This document shows positions 1 through 11,790 of a DNA stretch of 64,000 bases, piece after piece. The stretch is from Hyaloscypha bicolor E (taxonomy: Eukaryota > Ascomycota > Leotiomycetes > Helotiales > Hyaloscyphaceae), in assembly GCF_002865645.1 (NCBI RefSeq), contig NW_020194519.1:1795542-1859541 (forward strand), read 5' to 3'. Made by a program: the position numbers and the translations under genes. Every line of letters begins with the position of its first letter. Position 1 is the stretch's first letter. The notes below the pieces were generated by a model. That model had not been told where the DNA came from. It searched no databases and worked only from the letters and a program-made list of their open reading frames with translations.

Positions 1-1656
1 CTACTAAGTCTGCGGTATTCTCCTGTGCAGATAATAGAGGATCCGTCCCGTTTTTGGTAACCCATGGATGTTCCTACAAGTTTAATTAGCATCCTTGCCC
101 TTAGTATCTACAAAGTGATAACGCATACTCTCAACTCGGCCATCTTGATTCTTTTTTTTGGATCCTTATCTAATATCCTCTTCATCAAGTCAGCGAATTT
201 GGGGTCGTGGTCGGGGTCAATAAACGGTTTATCGTTTCGAATGGCTTCATATAATTCCAGTACTCCGGATCGTTCAAATGGTATGCAGCCAAATCTAAGG
301 CAGTAAAGTGACACTCCCATAGACCAGATATCGGCGGCTTTGCCAGAAATATCTCCATGTTTGGTGATACATAACTCCGGTGGCAAGAAGGCAGGCGATC
401 CAGCCGACTTGGCCGTCAACATCTCTGACTGCTTTTCGAACATCTCAGACACGCCAAAGTCCACAATCTTGAGGACATCGTCCTCTGTGAGGAGAAGATT
501 ATCTGGCTTGATATCTCTGTGAACCACGCCTTGTGCATGTACTGTAATATTTTAGCACTGCCTCCGTTAAGGAGGGAACAAACTTACAGTACTCAATTCC
601 CAGAATGAGATCTCTGAGCCAATGCCTGCATCTCTCTTCATCGTACGGATCTGCTTTATCGTTCAATCCAACCTTCATTACCACGCCCTTCTTACACATT
701 TCCAGTACCATGTACAGCGAATCCTCTTCAGGGTCATCCAATACCTCAATGAGTGATACCAGATTTGGATGATTGAGCTTCTTCATGATTGCAATCTCCT
801 CTTTGATCAGATAAAGTGGGTTCCCTTGCTCTTCGCCATCATGAATATCTGAAGCTGAGTGACGATGCAAAGGAGAATTCAGTCCGCTTCCCGCAGCCAA
901 GTGTCCGGCCCGTTTCACGGCATGTGGTCTCCTAAGGATATTCGACTGAGCCCGCTTTCGTAATCTCGATTTCGAGAACTCTTTGACAGCCTAGGACTGA
1001 AATCAGCCAGAACATCTTGTAGTTTTGGACCACAATAAATGCTCACGTATTCCGTTCCATATTGATCCACAGCCAGGTGAACAGCACCAAAGGAACCCCG
1101 TCCTATTTCATCTTTGATTATGTACTGATTGATATGGTGTTCCGCCTTGCCATCTTCTTCACTATTCGTATATTCGGACCGCGCATTCAACGTCTCTTTA
1201 ATCGTGCGATGTTGTGAGGGCGTGCGACGGTGATGTCTGAGAGGACTTTGGTAGGCGGGGGTGGAGCTTTAGATATCAGCATCCCCACATCAGAAGCTAT
1301 GTACAAGCATATAACATACACATGCTGGATGATAGGAGGTCTTCCTTGTTCTGTCAAACCGGGTACATCCAGGGAAATGCCTGTTAACCCGTTATCAAGT
1401 AGAACAAGCAATGAGTGGAGGTCAATATCATACCATGGGATGGTAGAATCCCAATTTCAGCTTCTCTCTTGGTAATATCACCTGCATGGCCTGGCTGCTC
1501 GCACTCGCTCTCAAAGGAATTCATGCTTTGATCCATAATACAATTCGATGCATCTTCCTCGATGCGTGATTCGTGATATCGCTCTCGAGACGCCAGAATC
1601 AGGAGCGCTTGGAAATCGGGTTGGTACTGGGGGAGGCTGTCAGTCTTGGTCCCCAT
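1..1656 (-). CDS. cmkC: CaMKK/Ssp1-type serine/threonine protein kinase, C-terminus cut by window edge
   Basis: This is a calcium/calmodulin-dependent protein kinase kinase of the fungal CmkC/Ssp1 family, which phosphorylates downstream CaMK/AMPK-type kinases. Six exons can be joined, with introns at about 1381-1433, 1267-1319, 991-1046, 542-587 and 74-128. The joined protein has a low-complexity N-terminus, a conserved KETLNARSEYTNSEEDG segment, a glycine loop (GRGSFGAVHLA), the invariant AVK, the catalytic loop HRDIKPDN (exon after 541), DFGVSE and the CaMKK-like activation segment GSPAFLPPEL. The last visible exon starts EHPWVTK and runs off the left edge, so the C-terminal regulatory region is missing. 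The start is uncertain. The ATG at 1656 leaves a 120-bp promoter shared with bet5, while the same frame stays open to 1866, which would overlap bet5. Family assignment is secure; the exact start is not. Confidence 0.88.
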
Positions 1657-1776
1657 TCGTCGACGCCGAATACACCCCTGCCAAAGCTTGTTTCCGTCAC
1701 TAGCCTTGTCACTCTCTCTGCCTCCATCTGAGCCTCGTTTGCGGCTCTCCTTGAACCGAGCCTTCTTCAGACATTG

Positions 1777-2413
1777 ATGATGGTGGTCTACAGCTTCTAC
1801 ATCTTCGACCGGCATAGTAAGTCTTATTGAGTAACCTTCTGCTGAGACCTCAATGCTGACCCTCAACAGCGGAATGCATCTACTCTCGCCTCTGGGCCCG
1901 ACAAGACCGCCCCATCTCAGGATCTGGGGCCTCCAATCGCCCCATCTCTACCTCGAGTACAGCATCTGGAGGCAACACACTTGTTCCTGACCTCGGACCA
2001 GCACGAGCCCGTCCTGCCCGCCTCAGCGCGCAAGACGATGCGAAGCTCATCTTCGGGACAATCTTCTCTTTGAGGAATATGGTGCGGAAACTGGGAGGCC
2101 CTGATGATAGCTTTATATCGTTCAGGACGGGACAGTATAAGTTGCATTACTATGAGACGCCGACGAGTATTAAGTTTGTGATGTTGACGGACACGCAAAC
2201 GTTGAACATGAGGAATGTTCTGCACCAGATTTATGTCAATCTGTATGTGGAGTTTGGTGAGTTGAAGAAGAGGCATTGATAGAGAGCTAAACGCTGATTC
2301 AATGGGTAGTGGTCAAGAATCCACTGTCACCCGTTGAACATCCAGGAGGAGAGGGTGTTGCAAACGAGTTGTTCGAGCTGGCTTTGGATCAATTTGTGAA
2401 GGGTGTCCTTTGA
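1777..2413 (+). CDS. bet5: TRAPP complex subunit Bet5 (TRAPPC1)
   Basis: A core subunit of the TRAPP tethering complex and Rab (Ypt) exchange factor at the Golgi. Three exons (1777-1816, 1870-2256, 2310-2413; introns 53 nt each) give a 176-aa longin-fold protein. The N-terminus MMVVYSFYIFDRH and the following ECIYSRLW match Bet5, and the middle LIFGTIFSLRNMVRKL and the end VVKNPLSPVEHPGGEG are typical of the family. There are two consecutive ATG codons (1777, 1780), and either could start translation. A Ser/Thr/Gly-rich insert of about 45 residues after exon 1 makes it longer than yeast Bet5 (159 aa). It is divergent from the CaMKK-like kinase, with start codons about 120 bp apart. Confidence 0.93.
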
Positions 2414-2634
2414 GGTAAGAGATCTCGTGGCTCAGGAGAGCTCTGGCATATCTGGCGTTCACAGGGAAGCATGGCAGGCGTTTGGAGAAATGGAATCTCA
2501 GACTACCATCAATGGTGCATTAAGGGTATTATTTGGTATATTACATTCCCCATTCCGTCGTCTTTTTACATAAAGGTCCGCTATGCCCACCACCGCATCA
2601 AAAGCTCCACATCCAATCTATCCAATCTATCCTC

Positions 2635-4307
2635 TCAAACCGGAGCATCTTTTTGAACAGCCTTGCCCCATGCACTCTCAAATGCACTGGCACTGGCACT
2701 TCCAATATCTACAATGCTCTCTTGTCCTGTATGACCTTCTGCCGGATCGATAGGACCATCCTTCAAGGTGATACCAGACTCGTCGTTCACAGGGCGAATC
2801 TCATTTTCCCAGTTAGAGGAATAAACTACTGCTGCAAATGCCTCCAAGTCTCGGACCTGCTCCATTGATTGAAGATACTCGTTTGGTACTCCATTCCCAA
2901 TCGAGTAAGCCTGCCTCGTCAGTATCGCAAGAACGATTGGCAGCTTGACAGGCTTAACATCGACAACTTCCGTGACACGTGGAGCATTCAGATCCGGAAC
3001 GTCGGACGTCGGTGGCACTCTGTAAGCTTGCCGTGCAATCTCTTGATCGACTAGGGTCGAGTACCCAGCATCCAGGAGCAGCGTCAGGACATGTGAAAAG
3101 GGGGGCGAGTCGATGAGATCCGAGGTCTCGTCTAGGAGGCGTCGAAGTGGTGTAGCATCTGATGATGATATCGAAACTGATCCTGACGGAGACGACTCCT
3201 TGGTCATTCCAGATTCCCTGAGGACAAATTCCTCCTCTTCTTTCGGCGGAAGCAAATATTGCAACCACGTGCTCGCTTGTCTCTCCGCTTCTGTGGCCCC
3301 TTCGACTTTCTTCCGGACCTCAAGAGTCAGCTCTGAGAACTTTTGCATACTGATATCATCCCTAGGACTTAAACCCCCAAAGACCTCTTTTACAGCAGCT
3401 TCAACCTTAAGCATGACCTCCCTCCAACCCCTGTGCAGCAGCCACCAACTGAAGGTCAGGTATTTTCTGTTGGTCTCAAAATCGTTCCCGTAAGCTTGAT
3501 CCGGGTTATCGTCATCGTGGTTTTCCAGGCTGATCGTTGATTGTTCCATTCCACCCGTTGCAAGAGATACCACGCTGGACAGATAACTCCTCCGGCCCAG
3601 TAAATTCAGCTGTATCCGAGTGAGGAGAGTGAGAAGAGCTAGTGTATATATCAATGTGAAGGCCCGAGTGATTGCTATGCTAATGTTAGTTGAGCTTCAG
3701 AACTTCTTCTACGTGACTTACAGCTAATCTTGAGATCGTTCCAAAGCTGCAGCTTAGTTTTCCTAGCCTTCTGAGCCTGTTGCCCACCATCCTGTCGCCC
3801 CTCGCCAACTACCGATGCAGATGGAATACCCATCTGGCTTGCATGCACACCACTCTCACTCTGGAGACTCGCCATACTCCTCCCATCATCATCCGTCACA
3901 CTGGGAGGTCCAGAGTCCAACTCTGATGGATTTATCTCGCCATTACGTGCCAACTTTGCCGCCTTCTGCTGCTGGAGTTCATGAGTTATCCTCTCGGTTT
4001 CCAATTCATGCATTATATTATCTGTAGCTGTTGGGAGCAAGGCTAGGACAGTGAAGGTGCAATCTTCTTGGTTTTGCTCGAATCTCCTGCGCAGGCTGTG
4101 GGATATGGATAAGCTAGTATTCTACAACCTAGATAGAGATCAAACTTACTTCTCTCGGGCTATGCGGTCACTGCTCATGCGCTCACGCGCATCTGAGATC
4201 TTTCCCAACACATATTGAGTTGCAACATAGCCAGCCCCAATAAGGCCAAATCCAATAGCAAGTGGAGTTCTATTCCGCTTTAACCATCTTCTGGAGGCGG
4301 AAATCAT
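2635..4307 (-). CDS. pex3: Peroxisome biogenesis factor Pex3
   Basis: An integral peroxisomal membrane protein that docks Pex19 for membrane-protein import and takes part in peroxisome formation from the ER. Three exons (4307-4150, 4095-3722, 3674-2635) with introns of 54 and 47 nt encode 523 aa. The N-terminus (SRRWLKRNRTPLAIGFG) carries the basic stretch and single membrane segment that anchor Pex3. Later blocks LWNDLKI, LTRIQLNLLGRRSYLSSV and YLTFSWWLLHRGW are characteristic of the family. A region rich in Ser/Asp/Gly around residues 95-140 is variable. The start codon is chosen because the conserved SRRWLKRNR block begins at once. It is divergent from atg101, with about 320 bp between the two starts. 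Confidence 0.95.
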
Positions 4308-4625
4308 GACTCAAGTTGAGTAGATTGGCAGTAGTAACATGCCGGTTGGGAAAGTGCGAGCTGTGATTGTGTAGAGCGAAAAGTGATGGGGAAAATGGGA
4401 AAGCCCTCTCTCATGCCCGTACCCCTTGTGATGAATGTTCCCGCGGCCGAGGTTCCCAAGTGGCTGGGGAAATTCCCGCTTGGTCCGCAGGTGGGTCCCA
4501 GATAACACATTTACATAGCTATCCTTAAACCCACTCATATGCAATGTACCCCTCCATACCGCACATTCAACACCTCACGATACCGTTGTTCAAATTGTAA
4601 GCAAATGATCGAAAATAACCTAGCC

Positions 4626-5315
4626 ATGGAACAACGCCGTCCGCCCGAGTATATTATTGAAGTCTTCGCGGATCCCTCGTCGGTGAAGGATGTTGTCAGA
4701 GGTATTCATTCCGCTTCGTCCAGGAGACATGAGCGCCAGCTGATCGTAACGCTTAGGAATTTTACATACGATCTTTTTTCACAGATTCTTTCCTTCTATT
4801 CGGCCAAAGTCGAGAGATATCCTGGATTTAACGCTACCATTTGTGGATGATGTTGAGCTAGAGACCTTGATTGATCAAAGGACAGCAACGCTTGTAAGAC
4901 AACTAGACACGAGCTCTGATCAAGGTGCAAGAAATACTGGCGTGAGAGGCTTGATGGCAGTTCAGTTTTTCGAAAAGAAGCGGCGGAAGGCTTGGGGGTT
5001 TATGAAGGGCGAGGAGGAAGTATGTTGGGAGCAATGGACGCTGGACGTGACGCTCGCAACTCCGAGGACGGAGAGCGGTATGTGTCCACGCTGTGTGGAG
5101 AGATGTGATGCTGATGCCATGTCACAGAGAGAGCTAAGGTTCGAAAAGCTATGGAGGCGATGTTGCTGAAAGCTGCTATGAAGATCGTTACGACGGTAAA
5201 CAGGGAGAAGGATCACATTCCCCCAATAACGACCAGCGAAGCAAACCCGTTTCCCTACCAGATTGTGATTAACCCCAAAGACAATAGTTGGGGGGCACGG
5301 ATGGGAATATTTTGA
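4626..5315 (+). CDS. atg101: Autophagy-related protein Atg101
   Basis: A HORMA-fold subunit of the Atg1/ULK kinase complex that stabilises Atg13 at the start of autophagy. It is present in filamentous fungi and animals and absent from budding yeast. Three exons (4626-4701, 4757-5077, 5128-5315) give 194 aa. The start MEQRRPPEYIIEVFADPSS, the block HTIFFHRFFPSIRP and the end NPFPYQIVINP are diagnostic. An in-frame upstream ATG at 4539 would add 29 unconserved residues, so 4626 is preferred. Intron donors are GTATTC and GTATGT. It shares its promoter region with pex3 on the other strand. Confidence 0.94.
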
Positions 5316-5507
5316 AATGTTAAAAAAACCATGCCCGATTGTACATACGGGAATGGGGTTATAGGAGTCTGGGAGTTTGACATAGATGGATTTGGACACA
5401 GATACCCGAATAAAATGGCACAATGAGGCCTTATTTGATTAAAAGGCTACCACCACTTTCTTAGGTGAGTCGTTCTCATAATTCATATCTCGTAACTCAG
5501 AAATTTC

Positions 5508-6364
5508 TCAGCTTCTGCTGAACCCTCTTGCACGACCACCGCCTCGACCAAACCTCACGCTGGGAGGAACAAAGTTTAATGCAGACATAGCTCCAGATAG
5601 CACATCCATATCTACATCCTCTGGCCCCTCTGGAAGCGTTTCTGGGTTTTCTTCTTTCATTGCCTCTGTCTCACCGCTGCCATTTTGCTTCTCAGATGGA
5701 ACTGTTTCCAGGATTGAATTGCGTCGTCTTCTCTCCTCAATCTCCGTCATATGCTGGGCTGCTGAACTCCTCCTTCGGTGCTTTCCTGATCTTAGCATAG
5801 AGCTTCGACGATCGATGCCATCGTTCACAATGTAAAAATCGTAGTCCTTGGGAAACATGTGCTTGTCGATTAAATGCATCCGTCGCTTCTGCGGAGTTGA
5901 GCACTTTCGATCACAATCTTCCACGAAGCAAGAGTACTGCGAGTTATTAGTTAGCAAATCTTCACTGAAAATGAGACATAACTCACGGTCTTCTCTCCCC
6001 TCTCCCTCTTCACACTAACTAAAGCATCATGGTTTTCTTCGATATGTAGGTTCAAGAAATGCTCCGTGGGGAAATTTTTTCTGCACTCGACACAACGGTT
6101 GACGTGTGTCTTCGCATAGTGTACATCATACTCTTCGAACGAGGTAAACGAAAGGGTCTGGCGATGGCCTGGGAGAGAACATCGCATCTCAATGACAGCA
6201 GGAGCCTCACCGCTTTCTCGGTCGAGGTGAACAATTTTAGGTGTATTCGAGGTCGCTGGTATCGTGGGTGGGTAGACAACTAATCCAGCAGAGGGCGTAG
6301 ATTCTCTAGTGCTCTCGGACTCTGGGGAAGAAGGCTCGAAGTCTTCTCGTGAGCGCTTTGCCAT
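5508..6364 (-). CDS. C2H2 zinc-finger protein, ZNF511-like
   Basis: A conserved eukaryotic C2H2 protein resembling human ZNF511, with molecular role poorly known. Two exons (6364-5987 and 5936-5508; 50-nt intron) encode 268 aa. Three Cys/His groups are visible: MRCSLPGH with FEEYDVHYAKTH, then CVECRKNFPTEHFLNLHIEENH, then CFVEDCDRKCSTPQKRRMHLIDKH. The block MFPKDYDFYIVNDGIDRRSS after the last finger is the family hallmark. The C-terminus is basic and ends in an RG-rich tail (RFGRGGGRARGFSRS), suggesting nucleic-acid contact. The start at 6364 (MAKRSREDFEPSSP) is preferred over the open upstream frame from 6589, which looks unconserved and lies in the promoter. Confidence 0.85.
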
Positions 6365-7002
6365 CTTTAAGGGCTGAACAGCGGGGTAAATACTTTGGAA
6401 GGACTTCTCTCTTGTTTGGTTTGCTATTTTGCGATCAGTCTTGAGATCCTGAATCTGCCTTATTAAAGGGACCAATGAAACGCGATGGTGGGCGTATCTT
6501 TTCCCCTGAAAATCCTTGCAGGTTGTGGTTGTGGTTGTGGGACGATGGGGGGAAAGTCCACGAGGAAGCCTTGCGCGCAAGCCACCCACGTTCAGCCTCG
6601 TTGAAAGCGCGATGCCAAGCCCTGCAAGGCAGGGGGCCAGTGACGGCTCGCTTTCGACGATCTCTCGCTAGTTGACTCCTCCTCCTGCTCACCACTTTCT
6701 GCCACACGGTGACATCGTGAAGCCTTCAATCAAACCTTGTGCATTTACTCATGAGTCGATGCTCCCTCTTAGCAGTTCATGTCCATTTTTATTCACCTTC
6801 ACCCTTTGGCGGAATCATTGCCCTTAGCGCGCTTTTGTTTCCGCGGACGGCCAGCCCATTTCGAAAGGCAGTGGTGAATCGAACCAAACCTCCATATGGA
6901 TTGCATCTACCACCCTCGATTTGCGGAGCTCCTCCCTACGCAAATCTAGCAGAGATCAGCGGTGGAGCGTAACACCTCTGCAACCATAGCACAACGAAAG
7001 CA
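6365..7002. promoter_or_regulatory. Intergenic region between divergent ZNF511-like and Est1-like genes
   Basis: About 640 bases between two divergent start codons, presumed to hold both promoters. A short GGTTGT-type repeat lies near 6519-6541. The open frames on both strands here look like chance. I cannot point to a specific factor site. Confidence 0.5.
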
Positions 7003-9659
7003 ATGGCCGCGCCGGTCATACAACAATGGGAGTAAGTACCCTAATCACACTCTCACTGTGCGCCAGGCTGACAGCATGTCTAGGTATGCGCAGCAGGTTG
7101 AGGGCGGCCTGATCCCGCTCTTGTCGAAATGGGGAAGAGAGGGACCGACGTTCGAGCAGATCGATGACCTGATAAATGAGTGAGTAAATGTCGGAGCTGT
7201 TCCATCTTGTTGCTAATGTGTTCAGGTATCGCAAGGCCTCCGAGAATACTGTCTTCCTCGATTTCGAATATGCTGCCAGCCAAGGAGTTGGAAAACGTCT
7301 GTGGGACGCCCATACCAAGATCAACAACAGATATAAGAAGCTCTTGGTTGAATATCGCAAGGGAGACCAGAAGAAGATGGTCGTCGAGAAGCGCAAGTTC
7401 GAGAAACGATACGCCGACTTCATCAAGACCAGCCAGTTCTTCTACAAGGGTTACATCCAACGTCTTGCATCTCACTTTGCCGGCATGAAGGGACTGCACC
7501 GGATTGCCAACCGACTTTCGCTCAGCACACTCTCTGTGGACGAGCGTATTCAACCCACCCCGCATGTCGAGCACCTTATCGAGATGTCTTGCCATGCCAC
7601 TCTCCTACGCCTAGGTGATCTCTCTCGCTATCGCAACAATATGAGAACCAAGGATCGTAGCTGGGATCCTGCAATGGCATACTATAGCTTGGCTAATGAT
7701 CTCTACCCGGATTCTGGTGCCGCTCATAATCAAATGGCCGTCATTGCTACGACCGATGGTAATCATTTGGATGCTGTCTATCACTTTTATAGAGCCATTG
7801 CCACAAAGGAGCCCCACCCCCTTGCCCAAGGAAACCTTGAATTGGAGTTCAAAAAGATCATTACGTCCTGGCAGAAGAAGCGTCCAAATCCAAAGACTGG
7901 CAGTCTCCCGACCCTCATCTGGTGGTTCGTTCTTCTTCATGCAAAGTTCTACGAAGGGGCTGATTTTTCGACCCACGAAGAGCTTGAGAACGAAGTTCTG
8001 TCCCGACTGGCTTTGCTTCTCAAAGAACAGTCCTTCGGTGAAACTTTGGAGAAATTTGTCCTTATCAATCTCGCTGCAGAGTCTCTTGCTGGTGACAGAT
8101 TCAGAAGTAGGTTTGTCTTCACTATCTATTAAACTTTTGCTGACAAAGCTACAGAACAAGGTGACGAAGCCAGGCCTGAGATCATCAAGTCATACCTCTT
8201 CTGCCTTGGGCTTAACGTTCGGATGATGTTCGTGCTCCTTCAGGTTCTGTTGCCAGAGCTTGAAGGTCCAGCCAGCGGCGAGGAACTTCCGAGTGGTGCA
8301 GGAGGTTCACGATCTGATAGACCGAATGAGAAGATCACCGCTATTGCAGCTAGAGTCTTTCCAGCCCTACGCCAATATAGTGTCTGGCTTGCTTCTGGTG
8401 CTGGACTTATCCTTACCTCTACCGGTACCGCCGCCATTCAAGTCCATACAAAGGAAATGTGGAAGATGTATGCCGATGTCCTTACCAGGCTCACAAATTT
8501 CTTCCCTGTTGAAGAATTGGGTTCGGTCAGTTACCTTTTGGAGGAGGATGAATCGACTGTTGGCTTCCAACCATTGCGAAATCCCTCACTGGGTGCTGAG
8601 TGTAACCTTTATGTTGACGACAAGGGAGAGTTGAAACCTCGCATTACCGACCTTGGTGTCAAGAGAGATCTTCCCCATGTTGAGATGCAAGCGCGAGTCT
8701 TAAATATTCTCCTTTGCGGTCTCAGCTTACAGCTCAAGGAAGAGATTCCCCTCTCCCTGAGCAGAGATACAGGCTCCCCGGCTTTTACTTTTGTTGAGGA
8801 GGGCCTGTCACTGGCCAGTCCAGTCCAGGTTCAAGCTTCAGCGTCGACCTACACGAGCCCGATCCGAACCAACGGTGACTACAGCATGCACGAACCGGCA
8901 GATGGGACCGCCGAAGTCCGTGATGGAAGTGTTGCAGCCTCCGACTCTCATCAAAGCATGGACACCGATATGCATCGCATGGTTGAGAGTCTCCTCGAGC
9001 CGCCGTCTAGTAGAAATACTACCAGCAACGAGACATCCTACGGCATGCATAGCGCTACTGCAAACGAGGTCTTCGCGCCCATGAGATCTAACGGCTTTGA
9101 GCCTCGTTTTCAGAGCACTCCCAAGATGCTGCCGAGCCTGCCCGGTTTCTACAACTCAGCCTTCACACCGCAGCCCAATGAACTTCAGCCTCTTAGCCCC
9201 AATCGGCCGATGACTGCACGCCAACTCTCACCTCTTCCTCTTGCTACGCCTGAGCAGCGTCTTCAGGCAGCAATGGCTCTTGATGAGGTCACTGGCTACG
9301 GCCCGACAAAGAACGGTTCATTGGGAAGAAAAGCTTCGAGACCTCTGTCCAATCCAATTTCTCAGCCCGTCAGCCAAATCCTGCAGGAATCGCTTGCACA
9401 GCAGTTCATGCCAATACCGTCTTCTACTTTCTCGGATTCGAGCAGCATCTATGTCAACAACACCCCGCAGCTCCAAAATCGTGCTGTTGGTGGACCATTG
9501 CGTGGCGGGCTTCCTCCTATCAATGGGAACAACTCTACGGTCTATCCAGGTGCTAGTGATTTCGACAAGACCACCATGCTGCAAAGCTCTATCTATGATG
9601 GCAGCCAGCCTGCCTGGGGCGGTTATGCCCAGACACCTCCTGGCGGACAAGGCGGCTGA
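7003..9659 (+). CDS. Est1/Smg7/Ebs1-like TPR protein (NMD or telomere factor)
   Basis: Four exons (7003-7031, 7084-7179, 7226-8107, 8156-9659) encode 836 aa. The N-terminal half is a 14-3-3-like/TPR fold as in Est1 and Smg5/6/7, with the Est1 DNA/RNA-binding-domain signature LANDLYPDSGAAHNQMAVIA followed by DAVYHFYRAIATKEPHPLAQ. The C-terminal third (from about residue 510) is Ser/Pro/Asn/Gln-rich and disordered. There is no PIN nuclease domain, so it fits Smg7/Ebs1 better than Smg6. Members act in nonsense-mediated mRNA decay by binding phosphorylated Upf1, or in telomerase recruitment, and the sequence alone cannot separate these roles. The first exon is only 29 nt (MAAPVIQQW), chosen because the intron phases join cleanly to EYAQQVEGG. 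Confidence 0.85.
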
Positions 9660-10028
9660 GGCATTTCACGTCGCCTCTTGTACTGAGTAAACATTTCGGC
9701 ATGAGATATACTTATCATCGAAAGCGCCATATTGTGTCCGACTCCAATCTCGACCATCCATATCCGATTCGGATATTGTTGGCAGGATTTCACCCATCAT
9801 CTTCACCAGCACTGCACTTCGGCGATCACAGCATGAATATGCATGGAGATTGAAGGACTTTTTGGGGTCTCTAATGCTAAATTCTATGCATGATCGTGGA
9901 GGATCATAATCGGCCATCTTCTTCATAAGCAGCAGCCAAATCGTCTGATTTCAGACGCTTCCCGTTGTTGAAACCTTTTTCCCATCTGAACGCCGTCTAA
10001 AATCTCGATGGTACAATCAAATCAGATA
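9660..10028. other. Intergenic region between convergent genes
   Basis: 369 bases holding the 3' ends of the Est1-like gene (+) and adenosine kinase (-). I see no gene, repeat or RNA here. Confidence 0.5.
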
Positions 10029-11363
10029 TTACTTGCCCTGTGGCTTGTAGGTCTGTTTGGGGAATGGGAATCTACAAAATGAGCGTTGTCAGTTAGTCTA
10101 TCTCTAGGGTAAGGGGACCCGGAAAGTTGAGTTGTTCTTTCGTGGAAAGGGGACGGCGGTGTACATATTCGAATGCAAAATCCGTGAAAATCATCGGCAT
10201 CTCTGAAGTGCTTGTGATTTTAATGAAAAGAGATGACTTACGAAGGGCCCAACTCCTGAATACTCAGCTTTGCCAACCACTGTCCTTGATCAACGCACTG
10301 AACGAGACTCTCACCAGCAACCAGTCCAGCAGTGAAACCAGCAGCAAAAGCATCTCCAGCTCCAGTAGTATCATTGATCAGCTTCGTGTCGATAGCGTGA
10401 ACCTCATATTCTACAACCTCCTTCCCAGCTTCAGCAACAATCGTAGGATCGGTTCCTTGGGTAATGATCGCCACTCTAGGTCTCTTCTCGTTCGTCTTGG
10501 GTAGTCCGGCCAAATGCTTCGCAATCTCCTTGATATCCTTACTCTCAAGTCCATGGCTCTCAGCATAGCTAAGTGCCTCAGTCTCATTTCCGATAACATA
10601 GTCCCAGTAAGGAGAAGTAGCATCAAGATGGTCCTTGAAGAATTGAGGGATAAATGGTGCAGAGAGGGAGAAGACGAAGGCCTTGTTGTTCTTTGCTGCT
10701 TCCTCGGCAAGGGCCATGATAGCAGGCGGGCAGACGGTCAAATGGTAGCCACCAACGAAGTAAAATGAGGCGTTCTCAACCAGCTTCCAGACCTCAGGCG
10801 ATTTTAAGTGGTCGAGGTCATAATGATTTGCCGCGCCGAGATCAGTGCACATGGATCTGTTGTGGTCGGTGATGACGACCCCGCAGCGACCTGTCGGTTG
10901 CTTGGGGTCAACGCGGTACTCAACTCGAAGGCCAGCTGTCTTGACTGCATCGTGGAGGATGGCTGCGTATTTGTCGTCGCCGACGCCGCCGAGATACACG
11001 ACGCTGTTTGGGGGCAAGAGGTATTGGGCGCCTCGAGCAGTGTTTTGCGCTCCGCCTCCAGCGATGAGCTTTGCAGAATAGTTGTTTAGAAGGTCTTCGT
11101 AGAGTCCGAGGTGCTTTTCTTCTGCGAGGATGGCATCGTTGGGCTTGAGACCGTACTTCTCAAGGAGGGCAGTGTCGCCTTGGGCTTGGATATCTGAGAA
11201 ATGAGTTGTTAGAATCAATTGCAATGAAACCAAAATCGAAGAAGATTAAGATCCTGATGCTTGCTTGTCATTGCACAGGAAAAACCTGGTTTAATTGGTT
11301 CGAAGACTTACCAAGTAAAGGGTTCTCCAGGCAGAGAAGGGCGTATTCTTTTGTGGGCGCCAT
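10029..11363 (-). CDS. ado1: Adenosine kinase (PfkB/ribokinase family)
   Basis: Phosphorylates adenosine to AMP with ATP, feeding purine salvage and removing adenosine made by the S-adenosylmethionine cycle. Three exons (11363-11312, 11193-10242, 10071-10029) encode 348 aa. The first exon gives MAPTKEYALLCLENPLL. The substrate-binding GGGAQNTARGAQYLL and the catalytic PfkB signature DTTGAGDAFAAGF, with the base Asp in GAGD, are intact. The last exon supplies FPFPKQTYKPQGK, the usual end of fungal adenosine kinases. Introns of 118 and 170 nt are long for this window. Failure to remove the last intron would place a TAA at the donor itself (TCGTAA), ending the protein 13 residues early. Confidence 0.95.
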
Positions 11364-11790
11364 TTTGGTTGTCTTTGGCGTTGAGGAGGAGTGGTAGAAG
11401 AGAGTATGTTTTCTGATGGTGGGGTCGGTGAGAGGACGAAGGCTTCTTGGTGGGGTGCACCAGCTCCAACGCGGGGACAAAGAGTGCCGAGAAACGCCTC
11501 TGAACCACATTGCCTAAGTCGATTGTTGGTGGATGTGCTTCAGATTTCGATTCTGACCGCAATTCATGCACTTAATAAGTTTGTCATTATTTTCGCTGGT
11601 GCCGAAATGTCCAATACATGAGCAGTCACGTCACTTTGCACCCCAGGGTGTCTGATCCCTGGCCACATTAACGGCAAGTACTTGTGTCATGTTTTGTATT
11701 CGTTCTCGCAATGCTCCAGTCCATCCGAAAGGCACATGAATGCGTAGCCAGCAAGTCCAATACAATGAGAAACCCCCAATATCAAGCCGT
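11364..11790. other. Intergenic region between adenosine kinase and uL2 genes
   Basis: 427 bases between two minus-strand genes. It should hold the adenosine kinase promoter and the uL2 3' end. No further gene is supported. Confidence 0.5.

Noticed and set aside
4539..4625. Upstream in-frame ATG for Atg101
   Set aside because: The added 29 residues are not like the family, whose members begin MEQRRPPEY.
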